NCBI GenBank assembly: GCA_022763735.1
Contig: JALEQY010000126.1
Location: 1 to 32,142 of the forward strand
DNA from: Clostridiales bacterium
GTDB taxonomy: Bacteria > Bacillota > Clostridia > Peptostreptococcales > Anaerovoracaceae
Length of the DNA: 32,142 nt
Direction of reading: 5' to 3'
Shown: piece after piece, positions 1-9,211 of the stretch
Position numbering within the stretch: the stretch's first letter is position 1
How the letters are laid out: every line of letters begins with the position of its first letter
The notes under the pieces: model-generated
Told to the model about the DNA's origin: nothing
Seen by the model: only the letters and a program-made list of their open reading frames with translations
Databases searched by the model: none
Translations under genes and position numbers: made by a program

Positions 1-125
1 GTTCTCTGTGATACCGATGTCGGAGCCAGGTCTTCATTGTAATACTTCGAAGACACAAGCTCTGCACGTGCCGCATCTGTCAGTTCAAACAGACCGTTCT
101 TTTCCACTTGTGTATACGTTGACAT
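1..125 (-). CDS. NCS1-family nucleobase/allantoin transporter, N-terminal fragment
   Basis: Only the first 41 codons are inside the window; the gene runs off the left edge. The start is the ATG at 125, with GGAGGT at 131-136 at ideal spacing. The peptide begins MSTYTQVEKNGLFELTDAAR and continues with YYNEDLAPTSVSQRT. The cytoplasmic motif NxDLAP followed by an RT pair just before the first membrane helix is typical of nucleobase:cation symporter-1 proteins (PucI/allantoin/hydantoin permeases), which carry purines, pyrimidines, allantoin or hydantoins across the membrane with a cation. The substrate cannot be told from this fragment. It is divergent from nth, and a strong CodY box lies upstream (226-240), which would fit nutrient control of nitrogen-compound uptake. 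Confidence 0.72.
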   Translation of the reverse strand, partial: MSTYTQVEKNGLFELTDAARAELVSSKYYNEDLAPTSVSQR

Positions 126-174
126 AAAACACCTCCATTTAAGAATAATAGAACATATAAATTATAACAACATG

Positions 175-204
175 ATTATACTACAGAATAGTCTGAAATG
201 TAAC
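175..204 (-). promoter_or_regulatory. Candidate promoter of the NCS1 transporter gene
   Basis: On the minus strand GTTACA (199-204) and a consensus TATAAT (175-180) are 18 bp apart. A second TATAAT lies at 161-166 but has no good -35. The predicted start of transcription is near 168, about 43 nt before the start codon. The call rests only on sequence match. Confidence 0.4.
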
Positions 205-225
205 TAGTTTTTGTTGTTTTTTTGT

Positions 226-240
226 AAATTTCTGAAAATT
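226..240. promoter_or_regulatory. CodY box, 14 of 15 matches
   Basis: AAATTTCTGAAAATT matches the established CodY consensus AATTTTCWGAAAATT at 14 of 15 positions; only position 3 differs. It lies between the divergent NCS1 transporter and nth. It is about 60-70 bp upstream of the transporter's predicted transcription start and over 100 bp upstream of that of nth, so the transporter is the likelier target. CodY itself is encoded at 27929-28705. Confidence 0.65.
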
Positions 241-244
241 AAAC

Positions 245-293
245 ATCAGGTTTGTCAGAAACCGGTATATTTAGAGGTTTTAAGACACCTGAT
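245..293. repeat. Interrupted inverted repeat between divergent genes
   Basis: ATCAGGT (245-251) is the exact reverse complement of ACCTGAT (287-293). Inside it, GTC pairs with GAC and AACC pairs with GGTT around a central loop, giving a 7+3+4 bp interrupted stem. There is no U-tract on either side in the right orientation, so it is not a terminator. It could be a protein operator or, if transcription of the transporter starts further upstream, a leader RNA structure. Confidence 0.45.
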
Positions 294-323
294 AAAAACA
301 AAAAAATTTCCCGCTTAAGCTGT

Positions 324-351
324 TTGCAAAATACGCACTGGTATATATAAT
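324..351 (+). promoter_or_regulatory. Promoter of nth
   Basis: TTGCAA (324-329) and TATAAT (346-351) are separated by 16 bp. The predicted transcription start is near 358, about 20 nt ahead of the GGAGGAG ribosome binding site. Confidence 0.6.
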
Positions 352-378
352 AAATAATATAAAAACGGAGGAGCAATT

Positions 379-1011
379 ATGTCATTTACGAAAAAAGAGA
401 TTACATATATTCTGGATATGCTCAGACAGGAGTATCCGGATGCCGAGTGTGCACTGGTGCATCAGAATCTGTATCAGCTTCTGATCGCGGTAGTGCTGTC
501 TGCACAGACTACCGACAAGAGTGTGAATAAAGTGTCGGGACATCTGTTTGAAGCCTATCCCGATCCTGAAGCACTGGCATCTGCAAGACAGGAGGATGTG
601 ATAGAAATAATCAGAACAATAGGCATGTACAAAACAAAGTCGAGGAATATAATAGCCCTGGCAAAAGAACTGCAGGAGCGGTTCTCGGGATGTGTGCCGG
701 ATAATTATGATGACCTGATAAGCCTGCCCGGTGTAGGGCGCAAAACAGCCAATGTCGTTCTGGCGGTGGGGTTCGGAAAGCAGAGAATTGCTGTCGATAC
801 CCATGTGTTCCGGGTTACCAACAGGATCGGTCTGGTCAGTGAGAAAGATGTCCTTAAAACGGAGCTGGCGCTTATGGAAGTGCTTCCGCAGGACAGATGG
901 ACTGAGGCCCATCACAGTTTAATTTTTCACGGCAGAAACTGCTGCAGTGCCAGAAATCCTGAATGCGGCAGGTGTGTCATTGCAGGAATCTGCCGGAAAG
1001 CCGGATTGTAA
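379..1011 (+). CDS. nth: Endonuclease III, base-excision DNA glycosylase/AP lyase
   Basis: This 210-residue protein removes oxidised pyrimidines from DNA and cuts the abasic site in base-excision repair. The helix-hairpin-helix LPGVGRKTAN (residues 116-125) carries the catalytic Lys122, and VDTHVFRV (from 139) carries the catalytic Asp140. The C-terminal iron-sulphur loop has Cys189, Cys196, Cys199 and Cys205 in the family's C-X6-C-X2-C-X5-C spacing. Length equals the E. coli enzyme (211). The ATG at 379 has GGAGGAG upstream (368-373). It is transcribed alone, with its own promoter and the terminator at 1035-1070, and is divergent from the transporter gene. Nothing is missing. Confidence 0.96.
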   Translation: MSFTKKEITYILDMLRQEYPDAECALVHQNLYQLLIAVVLSAQTTDKSVNKVSGHLFEAYPDPEALASARQEDVIEIIRTIGMYKTKSRNIIALAKELQERFSGCVPDNYDDLISLPGVGRKTANVVLAVGFGKQRIAVDTHVFRVTNRIGLVSEKDVLKTELALMEVLPQDRWTEAHHSLIFHGRNCCSARNPECGRCVIAGICRKAGL

Positions 1012-1034
1012 CAAAGTCGGCTTCGCCGGTATTA

Positions 1035-1070
1035 AAAAACACTGATGAAACCATTTTCATCAGTGTTTTT
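1035..1070. terminator. Bidirectional intrinsic terminator between nth and the hom operon
   Basis: A perfect 16-bp stem (1035-1050 with 1055-1070) with loop CCAT begins with AAAAACACTGATG and ends with its complement, CAGTGTTTTT. A-tract and T-tract flank it symmetrically, so it can stop nth on the plus strand and the SEC-C gene on the minus strand. Confidence 0.85.
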
Positions 1071-1081
1071 AATATCATAAG

Positions 1082-1579
1082 CTATTTTCTGCCGCAGCAA
1101 TGTTTGTATTTCTTGCCGCTGCCGCATGGGCACGGTTCGTTTCGGCCTATTTTCTTGCCTTTTACAACTGTTTTTGATTTCTTGTATGCTTTGGCGATTT
1201 CTTTCATCTTATCTTCACCCAGAATGTCGACCCACTGAGGAAGTCCGAACAGATAATCGGCTCCGGCAGCAAGCATGTTGTAGAATAAAGTTTCAGGTTC
1301 GATTTCGATTTCAACCTGGGAGTTTTCGTCGAAGTTCTGGAAATCGTTACCTTTCTTAAGGCTGCTGTTGATTCCGTCAAGAAAGCCCATGTAAATCACA
1401 GGACGAATTTCGTGCTTCGCAGCAAGCTCACCGAGAGTTCCTGTAACTTTCTCTTCAGGGTTGTCGAGAATATCACTGTAAAGCTTAGTCTCAGCTTCAC
1501 TGTATTCTTTCCAGAATTCCGGAAAACTTTCTTCGGTCTGATTCTCAATCAGATCCTGCCATTGTTCGTATAATGTCAT
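1082..1579 (-). CDS. SEC-C motif protein of unknown function
   Basis: The 165-residue protein ends with [25 protein letters not shown] sequence, i.e. the SEC-C zinc-binding motif [13 protein letters not shown] also found at the SecA C terminus. The N-terminal ~140 residues are acidic and helical in composition, contain no signal peptide or membrane helix, and I do not recognise them. The start is taken as the ATG at 1579 (MTLYEQW), because GGAGGGAAGG precedes it at good spacing; an upstream in-frame extension of eight codons lacks such a site. It lies 24 bp downstream of homoserine dehydrogenase and is probably co-transcribed with it. The SEC-C tail suggests metal-dependent binding to a partner, but the role is unknown. 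Confidence 0.8.
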   Translation of the reverse strand: MTLYEQWQDLIENQTEESFPEFWKEYSEAETKLYSDILDNPEEKVTGTLGELAAKHEIRPVIYMGFLDGINSSLKKGNDFQNFDENSQVEIEIEPETLFYNMLAAGADYLFGLPQWVDILGEDKMKEIAKAYKKSKTVVKGKKIGRNEPCPCGSGKKYKHCCGRK

Positions 1580-1603
1580 ACCTTCCCTCCTGTAATATAA
1601 CAA

Positions 1604-2575
1604 TTATTTTATAGTCTTTGATATTTCGATCACGTCACCGAGCACGGCACTTCCTGTAGGAAGAGGACCTGCTCCTTTGCCGTAGAACATGACATCACCG
1701 ACAGCATTGCCAGTTACGAAAACCGCATTGAATTCGTTGTTAATGCCTGCGAGCGGATGTTCATTGCTGATTTCCATCGGCGCAACTTTGTAGTCGACCT
1801 CTCCGTCATCAAGCTTTCTCGCGTGTGCGATAAGTTTGATTGTACAGTTTCTGCTGCGTGCATCTTCAATTGCTTCGCTGGTTATATGTGTTATGCCTGT
1901 AGTCGGTATTTTATCGGGAGCAATATATTTATCAAACATCAGAGCCATAAGTATGGAAAGTTTGTTTGCTGCGTCGATTCCCTCAACATCGGCAGTTGGG
2001 TCTGCTTCGGCAAATCCCTTCGCCTGTGCATCCTTGAGCACTGTATCATAATCAAGACCATCTACGGTCATTTTAGTGAGAATGTAGTTTGTCGTTCCGT
2101 TGACTATTCCCATTACTTCTTCGAATCTGTTGGCGCAGAGCGGTCCGGTAAGAGTTCCCAGAATAGGAATTCCGCCGCCGACGCTGGCCTCGAATCTGAA
2201 AATAACATTGTTTTCTTTTGCCGTTTCAATCAGTTTGTCATAGTTTGCAGCAATGGCAGCTTTGTTGGCACTTACTACATGTTTACCGTTCTGCATTGCT
2301 GTGAGCATGAATGTGGAAGCAGGTTCTATTCCTCCAAGCAGTTCTATGACGATATCGATTTCAGGATTCTTGAATATATCATCAGGGTCGGATGTGAATT
2401 TTTCTTTCGGGACTGTTATGCCTCTGTCTCTGTCCACATCTCTTTCAAGGATTTTTACTATATCTACGCTGGTGCCTGCTGCTTTTTCAATTTCAGCTCT
2501 GTTCATGTCAAGAGTTTTGTAAGTACCGGTGCCGATATTGCCTAAACCAAGTAAACCGATTTTAATTGTTTTCAT
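1604..2575 (-). CDS. hom: Homoserine dehydrogenase, short form without ACT domain
   Basis: It reduces aspartate semialdehyde to homoserine in the threonine/methionine branch of the aspartate pathway. The N-terminal Rossmann motif GLGLGNIGTGTY starts near residue 9. SANKAAIA carries the conserved Asn-Lys pair of the catalytic core. The substrate domain shows SVGGGIP, GIVNGTTNYIL and ADPTADVEGIDAANKLSIL, including the active-site Asp and Lys. At 323 residues it ends right after the catalytic domain (SAVLGDVIEI), whereas common bacterial forms are about 400-430 residues with a C-terminal ACT domain for threonine feedback. The ATG at 2575 has GGAGGT directly upstream. No other threonine gene is adjacent; a SEC-C gene follows. 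Confidence 0.92.
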   Translation of the reverse strand: MKTIKIGLLGLGNIGTGTYKTLDMNRAEIEKAAGTSVDIVKILERDVDRDRGITVPKEKFTSDPDDIFKNPEIDIVIELLGGIEPASTFMLTAMQNGKHVVSANKAAIAANYDKLIETAKENNVIFRFEASVGGGIPILGTLTGPLCANRFEEVMGIVNGTTNYILTKMTVDGLDYDTVLKDAQAKGFAEADPTADVEGIDAANKLSILMALMFDKYIAPDKIPTTGITHITSEAIEDARSRNCTIKLIAHARKLDDGEVDYKVAPMEISNEHPLAGINNEFNAVFVTGNAVGDVMFYGKGAGPLPTGSAVLGDVIEISKTIK

Positions 2576-2610
2576 TATTGACCTCCGTTAACATTAAACC
2601 ATTAAAAATA

Positions 2611-2639
2611 ATTATATAACAAAATTCGACGTTTGTCTT
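2611..2639 (-). promoter_or_regulatory. Candidate promoter of hom
   Basis: Minus-strand AAGACA (2634-2639) and TATAAT (2611-2616) are 17 bp apart. The predicted start lies about 30 nt before the hom start codon. Confidence 0.5.
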
Positions 2640-2706
2640 CTGTTTTTTTCATTGTGATGAAGTTGTCGCAGAGCGGCCATGAAAAATGGTGGAAAATGTA
2701 TGTTTC

Positions 2707-2734
2707 TTGATTTTCTCGGGAATTCAAGTATAAT
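2707..2734 (+). promoter_or_regulatory. Promoter of trmL
   Basis: TTGATT (2707-2712) and TATAAT (2729-2734) are separated by 16 bp. The predicted start is near 2741, about 27 nt before the trmL start codon. Confidence 0.65.
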
Positions 2735-2767
2735 AAAAAACAGTATCGGTTGAAAGGAGTGTGTGCT

Positions 2768-3238
2768 ATGGCACTGCATATAGTATTGGTTGAACCTGAA
2801 ATACCGCCTAACACAGGCAATATATCCAGGAGCTGCGCTGCAACAGGTGCGGTACTGCATCTTGTAAAGCCGCTGGGATTTTCCATAGATGACAAGAGTC
2901 TGAAACGTGCCGGGCTGGATTACTGGCAGTACGTGAAGCTTGAAGTGCACGAGAGTCTTGATGATTTCATGTCGGAATACGAAGGCAGGAGGATGTATCT
3001 TGCCACAACGAAGGGCGGCAGACTGTATACAGATGTGGAATACAGGGATGAGGATATGATACTCTTCGGCAGAGAGACTGCAGGACTGCCTCGTGACTTT
3101 ATCGATGCACACAAGGAGTCGGCTGTCCGGATACCGATGAGCGAAGATACGAGACTGAGATCTCTCAATCTTTCGAACTCTGCTAATATCATACTGTTTG
3201 AGGCTCTGAGACAGCTGGGCTTTCCGGAACTCAGATAG
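2768..3238 (+). CDS. trmL: tRNA (cytidine/uridine-34 2'-O)-methyltransferase
   Basis: A SPOUT-class methyltransferase of 156 residues that methylates the ribose of the wobble nucleotide of certain leucine tRNAs using S-adenosylmethionine. It has the N-terminal IVLVEPEIPPNTGNISRSCA, the central LFGRETAGLP knot motif, and the C-terminal IPMSEDTRLRSLNLSNSAN typical of the TrmL/CspR branch. The start is placed at the ATG at 2768, because AGGAG (2755-2759) is 8 nt upstream; an in-frame TTG at 2750 would put the ribosome binding site inside the gene. It has its own promoter. It is followed by rpoN with an 87-bp gap that also holds promoter elements, so read-through is possible. Confidence 0.94.
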   Translation: MALHIVLVEPEIPPNTGNISRSCAATGAVLHLVKPLGFSIDDKSLKRAGLDYWQYVKLEVHESLDDFMSEYEGRRMYLATTKGGRLYTDVEYRDEDMILFGRETAGLPRDFIDAHKESAVRIPMSEDTRLRSLNLSNSANIILFEALRQLGFPELR

Positions 3239-3277
3239 AGCCGGGATGCCACAGGGAAAATTTACACCTCAAATTAG

Positions 3278-3293
3278 TGGCAAAAAATCTGCT
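3278..3293 (+). promoter_or_regulatory. Sigma-54-like -24/-12 element upstream of rpoN
   Basis: TGGCAA-AAAAT-CTGCT matches the sigma-54 consensus TGGCAC-N5-TTGCW except for one base in each half, and keeps the essential GG and GC dinucleotides (3279-3280 and 3291-3292) exactly 10 nt apart. Transcription would start near 3304, upstream of the GAGG ribosome binding site of rpoN. It overlaps the region where the -35 of the vegetative promoter would lie. No enhancer-binding protein is encoded in the window. Confidence 0.4.
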
Positions 3294-3296
3294 ATA

Positions 3297-3305
3297 TGTT
3301 ATAAT
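3297..3305 (+). promoter_or_regulatory. Extended -10 promoter of rpoN
   Basis: TGTTATAAT is a perfect extended -10 element with no good -35. The predicted start is near 3312, which would leave a 5' leader of only about 14 nt with the GAGG (3312-3315) at its very tip. Confidence 0.5.
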
Positions 3306-3325
3306 ACAGATGAGGTATTTAAAGA

Positions 3326-4774
3326 ATGAGTATACGACTTGGATATGACTTGACAATTGAACAGGCCCAGAAGCTTGTAATGACCCCGGAGCTTATACAG
3401 GCCATACAGATTCTGCAGTTCAATACACAGGAGCTGGATTCCTATGTTCAGGAGCAGCTTCTGGTTAATCCTGTCCTAGAAAGCAGTACGTCGGAACAGA
3501 CAGATAATCGTCATGACGACGGCAATGCCGGAGAATTCAGTGAAGAACATCGTGATCAGAAAGACAGCATAACTTCGAAAGACGATGAATTTGACTGGAA
3601 AGAGTACATTAAGGACAGGCAGTATGATGATATAAGCTACGGGCACTGGGAGGACAAGAACGGCGAGGAAAAGGAAAATACGTATGAACAGTATGTATCT
3701 TCGGATGTGACTCTGCCGGAGCATCTCATGTTCCAGCTGCAGTTCGCATCTTCAAAGAAGGGCTGCCGGAAGGTTGGGAAATATATAATAGAGTCCCTTG
3801 ATGAAAACGGTTATATGACATGTACAGTTTCAGAAATAGCCGAGGCAACAGGTGCACCTGAGGAGAAAGTCCGTGAGGTGCTTGATATGATACATACCTT
3901 TGACCCTATGGGAGTCGGCGCGGCAGACCTCAGGGAGTGTCTCATTATCCAGCTCAGGCAGCTGGGGCAGCTTACTGATACTTTTGAAGAAATCGTAAAC
4001 TGCCATCTTGAGGATCTGGCAAACAACAGGTTGGGTGTGATAGCCAGAGATATGGGAATATCACCGAAAGATGTTCAGAGAATGAGTGACATTATCAGGA
4101 CGCTGGAACCGAAACCGGGGAGACAGTTCGCTTCCCAGATGGATACCAAATACATAGTACCTGATGTGATTGTCGAGAGAGTCGACGATGATTATGTGGT
4201 CACAATAAATGACAACAGTACCCCTCATCTGATGGTAAGTTCATATTATCAGAAGCTTCTGCATGAAGCTGACAAGGATGATAAGCTGTCGAAATATCTG
4301 TCGGACAGAGTGAATTCGGCACTCTGGCTCATCAAGAGCATAGAACAGCGAAAGCAGACAATATATAATGTAGTTACAGCAGTAGTCAAATACCAGAAAG
4401 AATTTTTTGATAAGGGAAGCAAGTACCTTAAGACTCTGACACTTAAAGATATAGCCGAGGAAGTAGGCATACACGAGTCTACTGTATCCAGATCTATAAA
4501 CGGCAAGTACCTGCAGTGTCCCAGAGGGGTGTTTGAGATAAAGTACTTTTTCTCTGCAGGTGTTTCAGGAGTCAGCGGAGAAGGAATATCCTCAAACAGC
4601 ATCAAGGAGTTTATCAAAGAAATTGTGGATAACGAGGATCAATCATCTCCGTACAGTGATCAGGACATGGTTGAGCTGCTTAGAGAAAAGGGTATAAATA
4701 TATCCAGAAGAACAGTTGCGAAGTACAGGGATGAGCTTCATATTCTGTCATCTTCTAAACGAAGAAGATATTAG
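3326..4774 (+). CDS. rpoN: RNA polymerase sigma-54 factor
   Basis: The 482-residue protein directs RNA polymerase to -24/-12 promoters, where an ATP-driven enhancer-binding protein must open the complex. Region I is Gln/Leu-rich (TPELIQAIQILQFNTQEL, about residues 19-36). It is followed by an acidic region II (about 55-115), the core-binding domain (about 125-320), a helix-turn-helix around LKDIAEEVGIHESTVSRSINGK, and the RpoN box SRRTVAKYRDEL at about 460-471, close to the C terminus. All parts are present. The ATG at 3326 has GAGG 10 nt upstream. Only about 55 bp and no convincing promoter or terminator separate it from gap, so it may be the first gene of the glycolytic operon. In Clostridioides difficile sigL also precedes the glycolytic genes, but with cggR between. 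Confidence 0.96.
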   Translation: MSIRLGYDLTIEQAQKLVMTPELIQAIQILQFNTQELDSYVQEQLLVNPVLESSTSEQTDNRHDDGNAGEFSEEHRDQKDSITSKDDEFDWKEYIKDRQYDDISYGHWEDKNGEEKENTYEQYVSSDVTLPEHLMFQLQFASSKKGCRKVGKYIIESLDENGYMTCTVSEIAEATGAPEEKVREVLDMIHTFDPMGVGAADLRECLIIQLRQLGQLTDTFEEIVNCHLEDLANNRLGVIARDMGISPKDVQRMSDIIRTLEPKPGRQFASQMDTKYIVPDVIVERVDDDYVVTINDNSTPHLMVSSYYQKLLHEADKDDKLSKYLSDRVNSALWLIKSIEQRKQTIYNVVTAVVKYQKEFFDKGSKYLKTLTLKDIAEEVGIHESTVSRSINGKYLQCPRGVFEIKYFFSAGVSGVSGEGISSNSIKEFIKEIVDNEDQSSPYSDQDMVELLREKGINISRRTVAKYRDELHILSSSKRRRY

Positions 4775-4829
4775 CCTTTTGAATGAGGTTGGTATATAAA
4801 TTGTGTGTTTTAATATTAGGAGGAGCAAA

Positions 4830-5843
4830 ATGGCAATTAAAATCGGAATCAGCGGGTTCGGACGTATTTCCAGAGTGGTTATTCGTGCAGCAATGGATAT
4901 GCCGGAAATTGAAATCGCAGGAATCAATTACAGAAATGCAGATCTTGACTATCTGATTTACATGTTGAAGTATGACTCGGTGTTCGGGCGTTTTCCTAAA
5001 GAACTGGGAAAATATGAAGGCGGACTTCTTATTGACGGCAGGAAGGTTCCTGTATACAGTGAGGATGATGCAAGGAATATTCCATGGGGAGAATGCGGCG
5101 CAGAATATATCGTTGAAGGTACAGGCGCATATAATACTGCAGAAAAATGCCAGGCACACCTTGATGCCGGAGCAAAAAAAGTAATCATCACAGCTCCCGC
5201 GAAGGATGACTCCCCTACATTTGTAGTAGGCGTTAACCAGAATGAATACAGACCTGACATGAATGTTGTATCCAATGCTTCATGTACAACAAACTGTCTT
5301 GCGCCTCTGTGCAAGGTTCTCGAAGATAATTTCGGAATTGAACAGGGACTTATGGCTACTATCCATGCTGCCACTTCGAAACAGACTGTAGTTGACAAGA
5401 GAAACAACAAGGACTGGAGAATAGGCAGATCTGTATTCAGCAGCATCATTCCGACAACAACAGGAGCGGCCAAGGCTGTTGCCAAGGTAATCCCTTCACT
5501 TAAAGGCAAGATGACAGGATTCGCGTACAGAGTTCCTACAAATGATGTATCTGTTGTTGACCTTAATGTTATGCTCAAAAAACCTGCAAGCCTTGAAGAA
5601 ATCAATGCAGCTGTCAGGAAAGCCTCAGAGGGTGAACTCAAGGGAGTGCTTGAATATGTAGAGGATCAGTGTGTAACATGTGATTTCATCGGAGATGCCA
5701 ACACATCGATTTTTGATGCAACTATGGGCATAGCTCTTAACGATAAATTCTTTAAACTCATTGCGTACTATGACAATGAATTCGGTTACTCGACAAAAGT
5801 GCTTGAACTTATCAGGCATATGTACAGCGTTGATAACGCATAA
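4830..5843 (+). CDS. gap: Glyceraldehyde-3-phosphate dehydrogenase, divergent cofactor site
   Basis: It oxidises glyceraldehyde 3-phosphate to 1,3-bisphosphoglycerate (337 residues). Catalytic Cys152 lies in SNASCTTNCLAPL, His179 follows in ATIHAAT, and the C-terminal YYDNEFGYS motif is intact. The cofactor half is unusual: the Rossmann loop reads GFGRISR (Ser14 in place of the third Gly), the Asp after INxx that binds the NAD ribose is Tyr34 (GINYRN), and the S-loop has DKRNNKDW where NAD enzymes have DGPS or DLPH, placing Lys190-Arg191 next to the adenosine. This pattern is compatible with NADP or dual use; that is inference. The start is the ATG at 4830, with AGGAGGAG just upstream; an upstream in-frame ATG has no such site. 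It heads gap-pgk-tpiA-eno. Confidence 0.95.
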   Translation: MAIKIGISGFGRISRVVIRAAMDMPEIEIAGINYRNADLDYLIYMLKYDSVFGRFPKELGKYEGGLLIDGRKVPVYSEDDARNIPWGECGAEYIVEGTGAYNTAEKCQAHLDAGAKKVIITAPAKDDSPTFVVGVNQNEYRPDMNVVSNASCTTNCLAPLCKVLEDNFGIEQGLMATIHAATSKQTVVDKRNNKDWRIGRSVFSSIIPTTTGAAKAVAKVIPSLKGKMTGFAYRVPTNDVSVVDLNVMLKKPASLEEINAAVRKASEGELKGVLEYVEDQCVTCDFIGDANTSIFDATMGIALNDKFFKLIAYYDNEFGYSTKVLELIRHMYSVDNA

Positions 5844-5862
5844 TAATAGAACAGGATAAGAT

Positions 5863-5890
5863 CTGACAGCCGGCACAGTCCGGCTGTCAG
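5863..5890 (+). other. Intercistronic mRNA hairpin between gap and pgk
   Basis: CTGACAGCCGG (5863-5873) and its exact complement (5880-5890) form an 11-bp GC-rich stem with a 6-nt loop. No U-tract follows, so it is unlikely to terminate. It may be an mRNA processing or stability element giving gap more protein than the downstream genes, as known for gap operons of other Bacillota. Confidence 0.7.
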
Positions 5891-5926
5891 TAATTGATTG
5901 TATACAAAGAAGAGGAAGGGTCAATT

Positions 5927-7110
5927 ATGAAAAAAACTGTTAAAGACATTAATGTTGCCGGCAAAAAAGTTCTGGTAAGATGCGATTTCAATGTTCCAAT
6001 GAAAGATGGCATGATAACTGATGATAGAAGAATCACATCAGCACTGCCCACTATTGAATATCTGTCAGCAGAAGGGGCTGCTGTAATACTCATGTCGCAT
6101 ATGGGAAGACCTAAAGGCGAACCGAAACCTGAATACTCTCTGAAACCTGTTGCTGACAGGCTTACAGAACTCCTTGGCAGAGAAGTGATTTTTGCAGCAT
6201 CACCTCAGGTGGTTGATGAGAATGTGAAAAAGATGGCAGACGATCTTGAAGGCGGACAGATAATGCTTCTGGAGAATGTCAGATACAGAGCTGAAGAGAC
6301 GAAGAATGAAGAGCCTTTCACAGGAGAGCTGGCTTCTCTCGGAGAAATTTTCGTAAATGACGCTTTCGGTACTGCCCACAGAGCACACTGCTCAACAGCA
6401 GGGCTGGCAAAATATATGCCGAGCGTATCAGGCTTCCTTATAGAAAAGGAAGTGAAATTCCTTGGAGATGCGCTGGAGGCTCCTGAAAGACCGTTTGTTG
6501 CAATAATGGGAGGAGCCAAAGTGGGAGATAAGATACCTGTGATTGAAAACCTGCTTAAGAAAGTGGATACACTCATTATCGGCGGAGGAATGAGCTATAC
6601 ATTCTTCAAGGCCATGGGATATGAAATAGGAACATCGATCCTCGACGAAGAGAGCATAGGACTTGCCGGAGATCTGATGAAAAAGGCTGAAGCAGCGGGA
6701 GTTGAGCTTCTGATTCCTGTAGATACAGTCTGCGCGAAAGAATTTGATAATAATAGTGAAAAAGCTGTGTTTGACAGAGATAAGATCCCTGCTGATATGA
6801 TGGGAATGGATATCGGGCCGGATACTATAAAGCTTTACTGTGATGTAATCTCCAGAGCTAAAACAATAGTATGGAACGGTCCTGCAGGAGTATTTGAGAT
6901 GCCTTCATTTGCAGAGGGTACCAAGGCGATAGCCGGAGCTCTTGCTGAAAGTGATGCTGTTACTGTCATCGGAGGAGGGGATTCGGCAGCGGCTGTTGAA
7001 CAGTTCGGCTTTGCAGATAAAATGACCCATATCTCAACCGGCGGCGGGGCATCCCTGGAATTCCTCGAGGGCAAAGAACTGCCGGGAATTTCATGTTTGG
7101 AGGACAAGTA

Positions 7111-7111
<1 letters not shown>
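5927..7111 (+). CDS. pgk: Phosphoglycerate kinase
   Basis: It transfers the phosphate of 1,3-bisphosphoglycerate to ADP, the first ATP-forming step of glycolysis (394 residues, normal length). The N domain carries [11 protein letters not shown] (about 18-28), MGRPKG and the second-domain motif [16 protein letters not shown]. The nucleotide-binding C domain carries [17 protein letters not shown] and [13 protein letters not shown]. The start is the ATG at 5927 behind GAGGAAGGG; an in-frame upstream start would lie in the leader. The stop codon overlaps the tpiA start by one base (TAATG), indicating translational coupling. Confidence 0.97.
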
Positions 7112-9163
<2,052 letters not shown>

Positions 9164-9191
9164 TTTGACCAGTAAAGTCAGACAATTTAAG

Positions 9192-9211
9192 AAATCAATA
9201 ATTATTGATTT
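9192..9211. repeat. 20-bp perfect AT-rich palindrome upstream of secG
   Basis: AAATCAATAATTATTGATTT is a perfect palindrome at 9192-9211, directly next to a consensus TTGACA (9212-9217). It could be an operator at a secG promoter, or a weak A/U hairpin ending eno transcripts, since five T follow its second arm. Confidence 0.55.

Noticed and set aside
1757..2545. Long plus-strand open frame of 262 codons opposite hom
   Set aside because: It is a shadow of hom: Cys/Phe/Tyr-rich, no ribosome binding site, no recognisable motif.
4789..4816. TTGGTA-N16-TAATAT as a promoter for gap
   Set aside because: Both hexamers match the consensus at only 4 of 6, and the start would fall inside the ribosome binding site.
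4958..5641. Minus-strand open frame of 227 codons inside gap
   Set aside because: It is the antisense of a clear GAPDH gene, Ser/Leu-rich and without a start signal.
5867..5878. The 12-mer CAGCCGGCACAG occurs here and again at 31555-31566
   Set aside because: Two copies in different hairpin contexts, no larger shared block; probably chance.
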